NCBI GenBank assembly: GCA_021846985.1
Contig: JAJZVX010000007.1
Location: 62,001-126,000, forward strand
Length of the DNA stretch: 64,000 bases
Source: Acidobacteriota bacterium
GTDB taxonomy: Bacteria > Acidobacteriota > Terriglobia > Terriglobales > Acidobacteriaceae
Reading direction: 5' to 3'
Positions 10,016-19,834 of the stretch are shown piece after piece; within the stretch, counting starts at the first letter, position 1; every line of letters begins with the position of its first letter. Under the pieces are notes generated by a model, which worked only from the letters and a program-made list of their open reading frames with translations, made no database searches and was not told the origin of the DNA. A program made the position numbers and the translations under genes.

Positions 10016-12154
10016 ATGAAAGACGCGGAACAGAGATGGATCAGCCGGCGGCGGGTGCTGCAGAGCGGACTGCTGGCGGCAGGCGCCGCCGCCGCTCCCT
10101 GGGGCTGGCAGGCGGCGGCCGAAGAACCTGCGGGACCAAGCTGGACGATCGGCAACGATCGAATTGAGAGGACGCTGACCTTCGATCCCGCCCGGGGCCT
10201 GTACACGAGCCGCTTTTCTCATCTGCAAACCGGCGCGCAGTTGGTCACGGCGGGCCGAGGCGGCCGCAGCGCGGGGCAGGAGTTCTCGTTTCTGTGTAAC
10301 GGCCAGGGGTGCGCCGGAACCAACCGAGCCTTCGGTCTGGTGAGCGGCGGCCTGTCGACATGGCCGAAGGGTAAAGCGCTGACGGTGCGGCTGCGGCACC
10401 GCAAACTGCCGCTGGAAGTGGATGCGGTGTACAGCGTCTACGACGGTCACGCAGCAACGCGCAAGCACCTCGTACTGCGGAACACGGGGACGGAGCCGCT
10501 GCATCTCTCGCATCTGAACGTGGAGGCGCTCGACCTCTCTCTCGGCCCGGAAAACGAGCTCACGCTGCTCACACAATATGGGGCAGTCCCGCGCGAGATC
10601 TTCTACACCGGCCGCTCGGAGGACGCGGGCCTGCTGGTGGCGAATGGGCGGACGGGCCAGGGGATGGCGGTGATCAGCGAGGTGCCGGGGTACATGAAGC
10701 GCACGGAGATCGGCGGGTGGGACAGCCCGGACGCGGTGCGGATCGGCGTGATGTACGACACGGACCTGATGCCGTTCGAGCGGATGATCGAGCCGGGAGA
10801 GGAGTTTGCCACCGCGGCGGCCTCGCTGGTGTCGTTCCGGAACGGAGACGGCTTCCGCGATCCGCATTGGGCGCTGCCGTCCTACACCGCACAGGTGCTG
10901 GAGCGGCGGGTGGATCGCGAGGGTCCGCCGTGGATCTACAACACCTGGGAGCCGTTCGAGCGGGGGATCAATCGCGACAAGGCGCTGGAGCTGATCGAGG
11001 CCGCCGGCGCGATGGGCATGGAGATCTTCACCATCGACGACGGATGGCAACAGGACTACGGCAGCAACGCCGTGAACCTCAGCTCGTTTCCGGGCGGGCT
11101 GGAGCCGATTCTCAAGGCCGTCGAATCGCGTGGCATGCGGCTGGGCCTGTGGATTCCGATGGCGGCGATTGCGAAGACGGCCGCGGATTACCGGCCGGAG
11201 TGGGCGGCGCTCGACCAGCAGGGAAACCCCAAGACTACCGGCACCATGGCCGGCCAGATGACGGTGATGTGCATGGCTACCGATTATCGCGATCGCGCCG
11301 CCGCGCGCATCAACGACGCCATCGAGCGCTTCCGCCTGGCCTACGTGAAGCTCGACCTGACCACCATCTTCAATGCCTACGGAGAAGCGCCCGGCTGCTG
11401 GGCCAAGGGCCACTACCACGCCGGCTGGGCCGAGTCCCTCATCCGCATCTATGAAGGCATCTCCTATGTAACTGCCAAGGTTTACGAGAAACATCCGGAC
11501 GTGCTGCTCGATCTTACCTTCGAGTTATGGGGACAGAAACACATCATCGATGCCGGCCTGCTGGCCGCGGGCGACCTGGACTGGATGAGCAACGTGGACG
11601 ACCGCACGCGGGATGCGGCGGGTCCGCGGCAGGCGCGGCAACTGCTCTACGCGCGCGCAGCGACGATGCCGGCGGAGGCCATGCTGATCGGCAACCTGCA
11701 CGCGGAGCTGCCCACCATCGAAGAGAGCTTTGCTACGGCCATCGGCTCGGCGCCGCTGCTGCTGGGCGACCTGCGGAAGCTGAGCGCGGCGGACCGCGCC
11801 TGGTACCACGAGAAGACCGGGTGGTTCAAAGCGTTGCGGCGGAAGACGAAGATCAGCGAGAGCTTTTTCCCGCTGGGCAGTTGGCGGCAGGTGACGGCGG
11901 CGGCGTGGGATGGGTTTGCGCGAATGGCGCGGAACGGGGATGGGGTGATTGTGCTGTTCCGCAACGAATCGGATGCGGCGGAGGCGCGGGTGAAGCTGCC
12001 GCTGCTGCCTGCCGGCGCCTACCGGCTGCGTTCGGTAATTACGGGGGTGGAAGTGGGCACCGTGAGCCAGGCGGACTGGGCGGGCGGCGTAGCGGTACGG
12101 TTCCCGGAGGGTCAGCCGGTTGAGGTGCTTGAAGTGACCGCCGTGCGCAGTTAG
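10016..12154 (+). CDS. Alpha-galactosidase-like glycoside hydrolase (GH36-type), Tat signal
   Basis: Probable start MKDAEQRWISRRRVLQSGLLAAGAAAA (twin-arginine). FTIDDGWQQDYG, VKLDLTTIFN and LDWMSNVDDRTRD resemble GH36/melibiase motifs. Confidence 0.7.
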   Translation: MKDAEQRWISRRRVLQSGLLAAGAAAAPWGWQAAAEEPAGPSWTIGNDRIERTLTFDPARGLYTSRFSHLQTGAQLVTAGRGGRSAGQEFSFLCNGQGCAGTNRAFGLVSGGLSTWPKGKALTVRLRHRKLPLEVDAVYSVYDGHAATRKHLVLRNTGTEPLHLSHLNVEALDLSLGPENELTLLTQYGAVPREIFYTGRSEDAGLLVANGRTGQGMAVISEVPGYMKRTEIGGWDSPDAVRIGVMYDTDLMPFERMIEPGEEFATAAASLVSFRNGDGFRDPHWALPSYTAQVLERRVDREGPPWIYNTWEPFERGINRDKALELIEAAGAMGMEIFTIDDGWQQDYGSNAVNLSSFPGGLEPILKAVESRGMRLGLWIPMAAIAKTAADYRPEWAALDQQGNPKTTGTMAGQMTVMCMATDYRDRAAARINDAIERFRLAYVKLDLTTIFNAYGEAPGCWAKGHYHAGWAESLIRIYEGISYVTAKVYEKHPDVLLDLTFELWGQKHIIDAGLLAAGDLDWMSNVDDRTRDAAGPRQARQLLYARAATMPAEAMLIGNLHAELPTIEESFATAIGSAPLLLGDLRKLSAADRAWYHEKTGWFKALRRKTKISESFFPLGSWRQVTAAAWDGFARMARNGDGVIVLFRNESDAAEARVKLPLLPAGAYRLRSVITGVEVGTVSQADWAGGVAVRFPEGQPVEVLEVTAVRS

Positions 12155-12158
12155 GCTC

Positions 12159-13235
12159 TCAGCAGATTCGCGGCAGTTGCTCGCCGATCTGGAGGGGGAT
12201 GACGCGATTGGCGCCCATGGCGGTGCGGGCTACGAGCATGCGCGGATGCTGGGCGGTGACCTGGCCGATGCGGGCGGCGTCGCGGCCCAGCGGATGCGCG
12301 CGCAGCGTGGCCAGAACCCGGTCGGCGGCCTCGGGCGCGACAAGGAAGACGGCCTTGCCCTCGTTGGCGACGTAGACGGGATCGAGGCCGAGTAACTCGC
12401 AGGCCGATTGCACTTCCGCGCGCACGGGTAGCGCCGCTTCGTCAATCTCGATGCCCACGCCGGAGGAGGATGCGATCTCGTTGAGCGTGGAGGCCAGGCC
12501 GCCGCGCGTGGGGTCGCGCATGGTGTGGACGGCGGGGCCGGCGGCGGCGAGGACTTGGGCGACAAGGCCGTTGAGCGCGGCGCAGTCGGAGCGGATGGGG
12601 CTTTCAAACTCCAGGCCTTCGCGCACGCTCATGATGGCCATGCCGTGGTCGCCCAGGGTTCCGGAGACAAGAATCGCATCGCCCACCCGGGCTCGCCGCG
12701 GCCCGACCTCGATGCCGGGGCGCAGCAGGCCCACGCCCGCTGTGTTGATGTAGCAGCCGTCGCCGTGGCCGCGTTCCACCACCTTGGTATCGCCGGTGAC
12801 GATGCGCACGCCGGCGCTGGAAGCCGCGGCAGCCATGGCCTGAACGATGGCGGCAAGCTGGTTGAGGGCAAAGCCTTCTTCCAGGATGAAGCTGGCGGAA
12901 AGATACTTCGGTTCCGCGCCGGAGACGGCAAGATCGTTTACGGTGCCGTTCACGGCCAGTTCGCCGATGGATCCGCCCGGAAAGAAGAGTGGCTGCACGA
13001 CAAAGGAGTCGGTGGACATGGCCAGGCGGCCCGATGCCAGATCGACCAGGGCGGCGTCGCCAAGATTTTCCAGGACGGGATTGCGAAAGGCGGGCAGGAA
13101 GAGATGCTCCACCAGCTCGTTGCCCAGCTTGCCGCCCCCGCCGTGGCCCATCACGATGGCGGGATAGTCGGCCAGAGGCAGGGGGCAGGACCAGTTGGAA
13201 AAATCGGGAGAGGCGATGCGGTCTTGGTCGGCCAA
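12159..13235 (-). CDS. hypE: Hydrogenase expression/formation protein HypE
   Basis: MGHGGGGKLGNELVEHLFLPAFRNP, STDSFVVQPLFFPGGSIGELAVNGTVNDLAVSGA, RDPTRGGLASTLNEIA, C-terminal ...PRIC. Confidence 0.9.
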   Translation of the reverse strand: MADQDRIASPDFSNWSCPLPLADYPAIVMGHGGGGKLGNELVEHLFLPAFRNPVLENLGDAALVDLASGRLAMSTDSFVVQPLFFPGGSIGELAVNGTVNDLAVSGAEPKYLSASFILEEGFALNQLAAIVQAMAAAASSAGVRIVTGDTKVVERGHGDGCYINTAGVGLLRPGIEVGPRRARVGDAILVSGTLGDHGMAIMSVREGLEFESPIRSDCAALNGLVAQVLAAAGPAVHTMRDPTRGGLASTLNEIASSSGVGIEIDEAALPVRAEVQSACELLGLDPVYVANEGKAVFLVAPEAADRVLATLRAHPLGRDAARIGQVTAQHPRMLVARTAMGANRVIPLQIGEQLPRIC

Positions 13236-13383
13236 AGGATTCCCTTTCGAGCTGACGGGCCCCGGTGAGGCGTTTGGGCGGCAGCTCTATCCGACTCCAT
13301 TCTAAAGAAACGGCCAACGGCTGTCTGGAGTGCGCCGCAAGCCGCGCCCGCAAAGGACCGGTGCGAAGCCTGCCAGGCTCGTC

Positions 13384-14973
13384 TCACGCCTCTCCGCTTT
13401 TTGCCGCCTTCTCTTCGTGGTATTCCATCTCCGTATTGATGGCCCAGATGTTCTCCTTTGCTGTTACGCCTTTGGCAATGTTCTCCACCGCCGTCATCGC
13501 CGTCAGCATCGAGTGGTCCTGGTTGTTGTATTTGTGCATTCCGTTCCGTCCCACCAGGAACAGGTTCTCCAGGCTGTCCGTATAGCCGCGTATCACTTCG
13601 AAGCGGTCGTAACTGCCAAAGTAAGCCGGATAGGTCTTCGGCACATGCACCACATGCGCATCCTCCACATCCCCGGCCTTCAGGATTCCGATCCGCGCCA
13701 CCTCCTCGATCGCCAGCCGCGTCATCTCTTCGTCCGAAAGCTTCCAGATGGGGTCCGTCTCATTACAGAAATACTCCAGCCCAATCCATACCTTCTCTGT
13801 GTCTTTCACCAGCCACGGGCTCCAATTATTGAAGATCTGCAGCCGCCCCACCGTCACATCCGGCTCCTGAATATAAATCCAGTTATCCTTCAGCGGCGCG
13901 CCGTCCGGCTCCGTCACGCTCAGCTTCCTGGCCAGCAGCCCCACGGTGATGAAGTCGCGATACATCAGCCCCTCGCTCACCTCTCTCACCTCGGCCGGCA
14001 CGCTGCCATTCACCGCGCGGATCAGGTCGCGCACCGGCATGGTGGAGAAAAAGTAGTCGCCCGCAAAGCGCTCGCGCGCGCCCGCGCCGTTCACAGCTTC
14101 CACCGAGGTCACGCGGTTGCCCTCCACGTTCACGCGGTCCACCCGCATGCCAAACCGGATCTCGCCGCCGCCCTGGCGCACCAGCCCCGCCACGTGTTCC
14201 CACAACTGGCCCGGCCCCAGCTTGGGATAAAGAAAACGCTCGATCAGCGAGGTCTCCGTATTCTTCTGCGCCAGCCCGCCGGATTTTCCACCCCCGAACG
14301 CCTTCTTCAGAAAGTGCGCAGCCACGCCCTTCAGTGACAATCCCTTGATGCGCTGCGCGCCCCACTCCGCGCTGATCTGGTGGCACGGCACGCCCCACAC
14401 TTTCTCTGTGTACGATTTGAAAAACGTCAGGTAAAGCTGCTTGCCGAAGCGGTTGATCAGGAAATCTTCGAGCGAACGCTCCTGCCGCCGCGGCAGCAAC
14501 GCCGCGCGCAGGTAGCTCACTCCCGCCTGTACGGTGCGCACCGCGCCCATCTTCTTCAGCGTGTCCGCTGTCAGCCGGATCGGGTAGTCAAAGAACCGCC
14601 GCAGAAAGTAGATCCGGCTCTTCCGCTGCCGCACCAGCATCACCAGGTCGTCGCTGCGCGGGTCCGCGCCCGGCCCCGCCTCGGGCACTGTGCGCTGCTG
14701 GCCCTGGTAGCGCAGTTCGCCGTCCTTGTGCGCTCCCGCCTCCACCGGCATCAGATCGAGCCACCACTGCATCACCCGGTCCGACTTCGAGAAGAAGCGG
14801 TGCCCGCCAATGTCCATCCGGTTGCCCTTATAGACCACGGTGCGGGAGATGCCGCCGATTTCATGGCTGGTCTCCAGCACCACCGGCTTGATGCCCGTCT
14901 GCCGCTCCAGCTCCAGCGCCGCCGTCAACCCCGCCGGCCCGGCGCCGATGATGATGGCTGTGCCTCTCTTCAT
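13384..14973 (-). CDS. NAD(P)/FAD-dependent oxidoreductase, amine oxidase / UDP-galactopyranose mutase-like
   Basis: [55 protein letters not shown] is an N-terminal FAD-binding Rossmann signature. Confidence 0.8.
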   Translation of the reverse strand: MKRGTAIIIGAGPAGLTAALELERQTGIKPVVLETSHEIGGISRTVVYKGNRMDIGGHRFFSKSDRVMQWWLDLMPVEAGAHKDGELRYQGQQRTVPEAGPGADPRSDDLVMLVRQRKSRIYFLRRFFDYPIRLTADTLKKMGAVRTVQAGVSYLRAALLPRRQERSLEDFLINRFGKQLYLTFFKSYTEKVWGVPCHQISAEWGAQRIKGLSLKGVAAHFLKKAFGGGKSGGLAQKNTETSLIERFLYPKLGPGQLWEHVAGLVRQGGGEIRFGMRVDRVNVEGNRVTSVEAVNGAGARERFAGDYFFSTMPVRDLIRAVNGSVPAEVREVSEGLMYRDFITVGLLARKLSVTEPDGAPLKDNWIYIQEPDVTVGRLQIFNNWSPWLVKDTEKVWIGLEYFCNETDPIWKLSDEEMTRLAIEEVARIGILKAGDVEDAHVVHVPKTYPAYFGSYDRFEVIRGYTDSLENLFLVGRNGMHKYNNQDHSMLTAMTAVENIAKGVTAKENIWAINTEMEYHEEKAAKSGEA

Positions 14974-15052
14974 GCGTTTTCCATCTGTCCTTTCAGGAGA
15001 CAGCGTGCACTCTGCCGCGAATGGTCGATATCGGTGGCGCCAGTCCCTTCAT

Positions 15053-16582
15053 TCAGGGCCGCGGCTGCGTGACGCTTCGTACCTCACCCTTCCTTACATA
15101 CAAATCGCACCCGTATCCCCATTGCGCCCGCATCACGCGATGGCCAAACAGCGTAATCCACATGTGCTGCGGGGCCGGCTGGATGATCTCGAAATTTGAG
15201 GCGTCCAACACCTCCGGCAGCGGAATCTGTGCCTTATCGGCACCATGAAACGACGCGTAACAATTGGCCACTCCTGCTATTCCGCTATAGGCGTCGTTGC
15301 CCATGTATCCGATGGCCACTAGATGCCGGAACTTGGGTTTGAACAGGTCGTAACTTCCGCTCCCTCCAGCTAACCCGACTACCGCATCGGGCGAGGCAAG
15401 GCGAGCCAGAAGATAAGCAGGTTGGCCCTTGGCTGCGGCATACGACGCCCTCTGCTCCACGCGCTGAATCACGTCCACCACCACGGCCGGAATACGCACA
15501 AAAATCGCTAGCGCCAGCAGTGCCACCGCGGCACTCGCCAGCTTGCCGCCCGGAGCGCCTGTAATCAACAGTCCTAATGGGATGAAGAATGCAAGCAGCA
15601 TCAGGTAGCCCGGCTGGGTCGGGAAAAAACCAAAAGAGACAATCCCGCATACCAAGCCAGCGCCCGCCGTCAGCCAGTCCCGTTGTTGCATATCCTTGCG
15701 GCGCAGCAGCAACCAGCCGGCAAGGAAGAAAAACGTCGCTAGCGTCCCCATAAACATCCATGCGGCCAGCATCGAGAACGCCACCTCATGTCGTATCACA
15801 GCAATGAGGCTATGGCCCAATGGCGAAACCCCCGCCGCACCCACTCCGCTATGTTTTCCAAAGGCGTGTGCTGCGAAGCGACGCAGAGAATTGTGGTCAA
15901 TGTGGTAATAAAGAAGAGCCACGGAGCCAATCGCGGCCATGCAAACCAGCCCAGTGATCACCGTTTCCTTTAGCGTTTTCAGCCAGCGATCCGCCGCCGT
16001 CCAGTTCCTCGAGAGCAGAAGTGCCACTGCCCAGATACTTTCCGCCACCGCGGCGAACGGATGCGCAAGAAACACCAGCGCGATCAGCAGGCCGATCCAC
16101 ACCGGGCGCACACGGTCCCTGGCTACCAAGGCAAGGGCCGTAACCGATAACACCAGGCCGATCGGCTCGGGCCGATCCATAAAAACAAATGCCACGGGCA
16201 GGACTGCGATACCGCATGCTGTCCCTGTCCGCAGCCAGCTTGGCGGCTGGCGCAACACCCAATAGAGCGATACTCCCGCGGCAAGTAGGCCCAATAGAAG
16301 GTTGAAGACCGTTCCAGCATACGCATTGCGCGGAAACACGCTGGCATAACCAGAGAACAACAACGCAAAGATGGGAGGGTAATGGGAATAGAGCTTCGGC
16401 GCCAGATCCCGCATGTACAGAAGTCCAGCGGATTCAAAGTGTCCATAGGCGGCCAGATTCCATCCCGCGTCCCGGAAAATGAACACGTCGCCCCCGCTCA
16501 TCGCGGGCGCCATCCACAGTGAAGCAATCAGCCAGACGATCGAACATGCCACAAACAGAACCCACAAGCGCAGATTCTTCAT
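15053..16582 (-). CDS. Polytopic membrane protein, GT-C glycosyltransferase-like
   Basis: 509-aa ORF with many hydrophobic segments and a large C-terminal soluble domain. Architecture resembles dolichyl-phosphate-mannose-type or GT87 transferases. Confidence 0.5.
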   Translation of the reverse strand: MKNLRLWVLFVACSIVWLIASLWMAPAMSGGDVFIFRDAGWNLAAYGHFESAGLLYMRDLAPKLYSHYPPIFALLFSGYASVFPRNAYAGTVFNLLLGLLAAGVSLYWVLRQPPSWLRTGTACGIAVLPVAFVFMDRPEPIGLVLSVTALALVARDRVRPVWIGLLIALVFLAHPFAAVAESIWAVALLLSRNWTAADRWLKTLKETVITGLVCMAAIGSVALLYYHIDHNSLRRFAAHAFGKHSGVGAAGVSPLGHSLIAVIRHEVAFSMLAAWMFMGTLATFFFLAGWLLLRRKDMQQRDWLTAGAGLVCGIVSFGFFPTQPGYLMLLAFFIPLGLLITGAPGGKLASAAVALLALAIFVRIPAVVVDVIQRVEQRASYAAAKGQPAYLLARLASPDAVVGLAGGSGSYDLFKPKFRHLVAIGYMGNDAYSGIAGVANCYASFHGADKAQIPLPEVLDASNFEIIQPAPQHMWITLFGHRVMRAQWGYGCDLYVRKGEVRSVTQPRP

Positions 16583-16735
16583 CGAAGCTCCATTCCTGAA
16601 TGGAAAAAGCTACCCTTATCGCCCGCCCCGCTCCGCCAACAGGTTTCCGTAGAATATCAGACGGTTACCACGACCTTTGTTAAGTTGCCGAGTCCGCTCC
16701 CAGAAACCGCCGGATCGCTTTCCGCCCCTGGTCGG

Positions 16736-17806
16736 TCACGCGTACGCGCCGTACCTCTTCCCGGCCTCCAGGTACGCCATCACGTTTTCATAGGGCATGC
16801 CGTCGTGAATCGAGTGGTCGGTTGACAGGATGTATCCTCCGCCCGGCTTGCCGATGCGCATGCACTCCTTCACCTCGTTCTCCACCTCTTCCGGCGTCCC
16901 TGTGCTCATCACGTATTTGTTGTCCACGTTCCCGATGGGGCAAAGCCGCCCGGCGTAGTGCTCTTTCACCCAGCTCAGGTCGCCGCCCGCCGCCCGCTCC
17001 ACCGGGTGGAAGCCATTGATTCCCGTATCCACCAGGTCGTCCAGAACATCCCAAATCCGCCCGTCGTTGTGCATCACCACCGGCATGCCCAGGCTCTTCA
17101 GACCCTGTACCAGCTTCCGGAACGGCGGCACGAAGAACGCGCGCAGGTGTTTGGGCGACATCAGCAGCGACTTTGTCCCGCCCCAGTCGTCCGATATCTC
17201 AAACACCGAAACCCCTCCCAGATCCTTCGCGCCCTGGGCCGACTTGAGCGCCCAGTCGACAAAGGCGTCGGCCATCTCCCGCACCAACTCCGGGTCGTCA
17301 TGAATCGTAAAGGCCAGCGTCTCGATATCCATCAGGTACCAGTACATCATCGTGAAAGGCCCCAGAAGACCAGCCTTGATCGCAAGGTCCGCAGTGTTGG
17401 CCTTGATCGCCGCTTTCAACATCGTGAACCGGTGCGGCGCCGCCGGCGACGGCGCCTTGTACTTCTCCCAGTCCGCGCGGTTCTTAACGGGCGTGTCCGT
17501 CTGCGCCATGATGGGCCAGCCGTTTTTGATGTAGGTCACACCCCACTCGTCCTGATACTTCGTCCCCTCCGCGTGCGGCTCTTCTTCCAGCCCGCAAAAC
17601 CCGTTGATCGCCACCCACATGCAGTCTTCGCCCAGCTTCGTTGCCAGCTCGACCTGCTTGTCGGCCTCATAGAGCACCGGCGTGTGGTTCAGCACCTTCT
17701 TCAGCAGGTTTCGGCTGAACATGTAATCGCCAATTGGCACCCGGTCGGGCGTGCCGCCGGTCAGCGCGGTCAAAAATCGTTCTCGTGGACTCATCGTTCC
17801 TTTCAC
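16736..17806 (-). CDS. Uroporphyrinogen decarboxylase (URO-D) fold protein, probably corrinoid methyltransferase-related
   Basis: TPDRVPIGDYMFSR, GLLGPFTMMYWYL, FEISDDWGGTKSLLMSPKHLRAFFVPPFRKLV, PVVMHNDGRIWDVLDDLVDTGINGFHPVE. Confidence 0.75.
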   Translation of the reverse strand: MKGTMSPRERFLTALTGGTPDRVPIGDYMFSRNLLKKVLNHTPVLYEADKQVELATKLGEDCMWVAINGFCGLEEEPHAEGTKYQDEWGVTYIKNGWPIMAQTDTPVKNRADWEKYKAPSPAAPHRFTMLKAAIKANTADLAIKAGLLGPFTMMYWYLMDIETLAFTIHDDPELVREMADAFVDWALKSAQGAKDLGGVSVFEISDDWGGTKSLLMSPKHLRAFFVPPFRKLVQGLKSLGMPVVMHNDGRIWDVLDDLVDTGINGFHPVERAAGGDLSWVKEHYAGRLCPIGNVDNKYVMSTGTPEEVENEVKECMRIGKPGGGYILSTDHSIHDGMPYENVMAYLEAGKRYGAYA

Positions 17807-17848
17807 TCCTTGCTTCCGCGGTCGGAGGCCGCAGAGCCGGCCCCGTTT

Positions 17849-19000
17849 CTACCGCGCGACTTGGCCCGCCATCGCCCCCGCATGGTTGCGCAGGATCAGC
17901 GTCCGCGCCTGCATGTCTTCCTTTGTGTTCAGAGGCGTCTTCCGCGCCGGATCGTAGAGCGCCCACCAGTCCCCGCCCGCCCCCGGCACCGCCATCGGCG
18001 TTCCGTCGTCTCTGGGCGCGCGCAGGGCCCAGAACAGGTCGCCGGCGATATCCTTATCCGCCAGGATCGCATTCAGATTGCTTTTCAGCTGCTCCACCGA
18101 GACGTTCCCGCGATCCCATCCGAACTCGTCCACAACGAACACCTTGTTGGCCCTCTTGGCCAGCGCCGCATCGTGTTCCAGATTCCACACGTACTCCTTG
18201 CCGAAGAAGGGATAGTAGTGCCGGCTCAGAATGTCGATCTGCTGGATCGCCGCATGGGCCGGCTCCAGGCTGTGGAAGTCATTGCTGCTGATGATCAGGT
18301 GGTGGGGGTCCAGCTCTTTGATATACCGCGTCATCTCCCGCTCCCACTCCACCGGAGCCTCGCGCAGCTCGTTGCCAGGCTGCCAGGCCAGAATCGTTGG
18401 ATCGTCCCGGTATCGCACCCCGGTGTAGGTGTTCTTGCGGTTGATCAGCGTGGAAACATACAGCTTGTAATCGGCGATCAGCTTGGGATCGCGGAAGAAG
18501 TCTCCACCCCCGCGCCACTTCTTGTACTGCTCGATGCCGCCCGTGTAATACCCCCACGGATCGACAAAGAGCAAAATCAACCGCACATGGTGTTTGCCCG
18601 CGGAATAGACTACGTAGTCCAGTTGCCGCAGGGCCGCCTCGCTGAACTGGCCGAGTTCTGGCTCCACGCACAACGCACACCCCTGGCTCGCCGACGACCA
18701 TACCCGCGTCACCGTCCCGTTCATCTGTTTCAGCGCCGCAAAGGCGTTATCGACCATCGTGTGCGATGGCCGGTACACATCCTTCGCGCCGATCTTCCCA
18801 AAGCTGTCGCTGGCCAGCGCGAGGTAGTCCAGGTTGCCACCCGCAAACCGGAAGGGCTTGCCGTCCAGGATCAGCCGTGTACCCGTGCGCGTAACAAAAT
18901 GTTCTTGCCCGCTCAACGGTCCGGCCGCGGCAACCGCCAGCATGGCCAGCGCCCCGCAAATCCCGATTCGCAGCGTCCACTGCCGCTTGCGTCTGTTCAT
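17849..19000 (-). CDS. Secreted GH5-like glycosidase (mannanase-like)
   Basis: Signal peptide-like N-terminus; GGNLDYL, RDDPTILAWQPGNELREAP (acid/base NE), SRHYYP, VFVVDEFGW (nucleophile E). Confidence 0.75.
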   Translation of the reverse strand: MNRRKRQWTLRIGICGALAMLAVAAAGPLSGQEHFVTRTGTRLILDGKPFRFAGGNLDYLALASDSFGKIGAKDVYRPSHTMVDNAFAALKQMNGTVTRVWSSASQGCALCVEPELGQFSEAALRQLDYVVYSAGKHHVRLILLFVDPWGYYTGGIEQYKKWRGGGDFFRDPKLIADYKLYVSTLINRKNTYTGVRYRDDPTILAWQPGNELREAPVEWEREMTRYIKELDPHHLIISSNDFHSLEPAHAAIQQIDILSRHYYPFFGKEYVWNLEHDAALAKRANKVFVVDEFGWDRGNVSVEQLKSNLNAILADKDIAGDLFWALRAPRDDGTPMAVPGAGGDWWALYDPARKTPLNTKEDMQARTLILRNHAGAMAGQVAR

Positions 19001-19384
19001 GTTTCACCCCCGCGCCGCGAAGTTGCGCTCCACCGGGACTCGATGGGCCCCGTGCAAGCAGAATCGTTCTGGCGGGGCCATCCCCCTCGCGCCCTTGGGC
19101 GCTCACAAGGCTGCCGCACCCCCGAATGCGGCGGGGCGGCCCGGAAGCCAGGCGCCTCGCTTCAAGAAAAAGCCCGCGCGGCAGCAGACACAGCCATCAA
19201 AGCGCATCCGAAGCTTGGAACCGGTCAGGATACTCCAGCCTGGGCTCCGCCTGGAACGTAATCCGCGCGCGAACTCATTTTCTCCTCATCCCGCAGGCCA
19301 GTCCGCCGCAAACAGAGCGAGGGCCGGGATCGCTCCCAGCCCTCGCGTTTGCTTGCTCGATTCTGCCGGAATCCGGCCCTCAAC

Positions 19385-19585
19385 TTACAGCGGCTGCACG
19401 TCGGCAGCCTGCCATCCCTTGGGCCCCTTCACCACGTTGAACTGCACGGCCTGCCCTTCCTGCAAACTCTTAAAACCGCTCGAATTGATTGCAGAATAGT
19501 GCACAAACACATCTTCGCCGTTCTGGCGCGAAATGAAACCGAATCCCTTCGCGTCATTGAACCACTTCACAGTACCTTGTTCCAT
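19385..19585 (-). CDS. Cold-shock protein (CspA family), copy 1
   Basis: [69 protein letters not shown]1/RNP2 motifs. Confidence 0.95.
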   Translation of the reverse strand: MEQGTVKWFNDAKGFGFISRQNGEDVFVHYSAINSSGFKSLQEGQAVQFNVVKGPKGWQAADVQPL

Positions 19586-19700
19586 CTTGTTCGTATTTCC
19601 TGGATTGAATTGCGCTGGATGACTCGGAGCGACCACTGGCAGAATCTTGCTTGGTTGGGCGAGGACTGCTGACGCCCGCTTCCGCTCTAACGCTGACCGT

Positions 19701-19709
19701 AGTGTAGCA
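19701..19709 (-). promoter_or_regulatory. Candidate extended -10 (TGCTACACT) for csp copy 1
   Basis: Minus-strand TGCTACACT ~115 nt upstream of the csp1 start; same 9-mer at the equivalent position upstream of csp2. Confidence 0.45.
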
Positions 19710-19834
19710 TTGCTCTGGAAAACACGGACAAAAAATCTTCCCTTTCGCCCCTATTTCTCTGTTTCTTTTCTGGAACATGTTGATATATATATGTTTAAAA
19801 TCAGACTCCAGGCTGTGATACTGTAATAGGTCGC

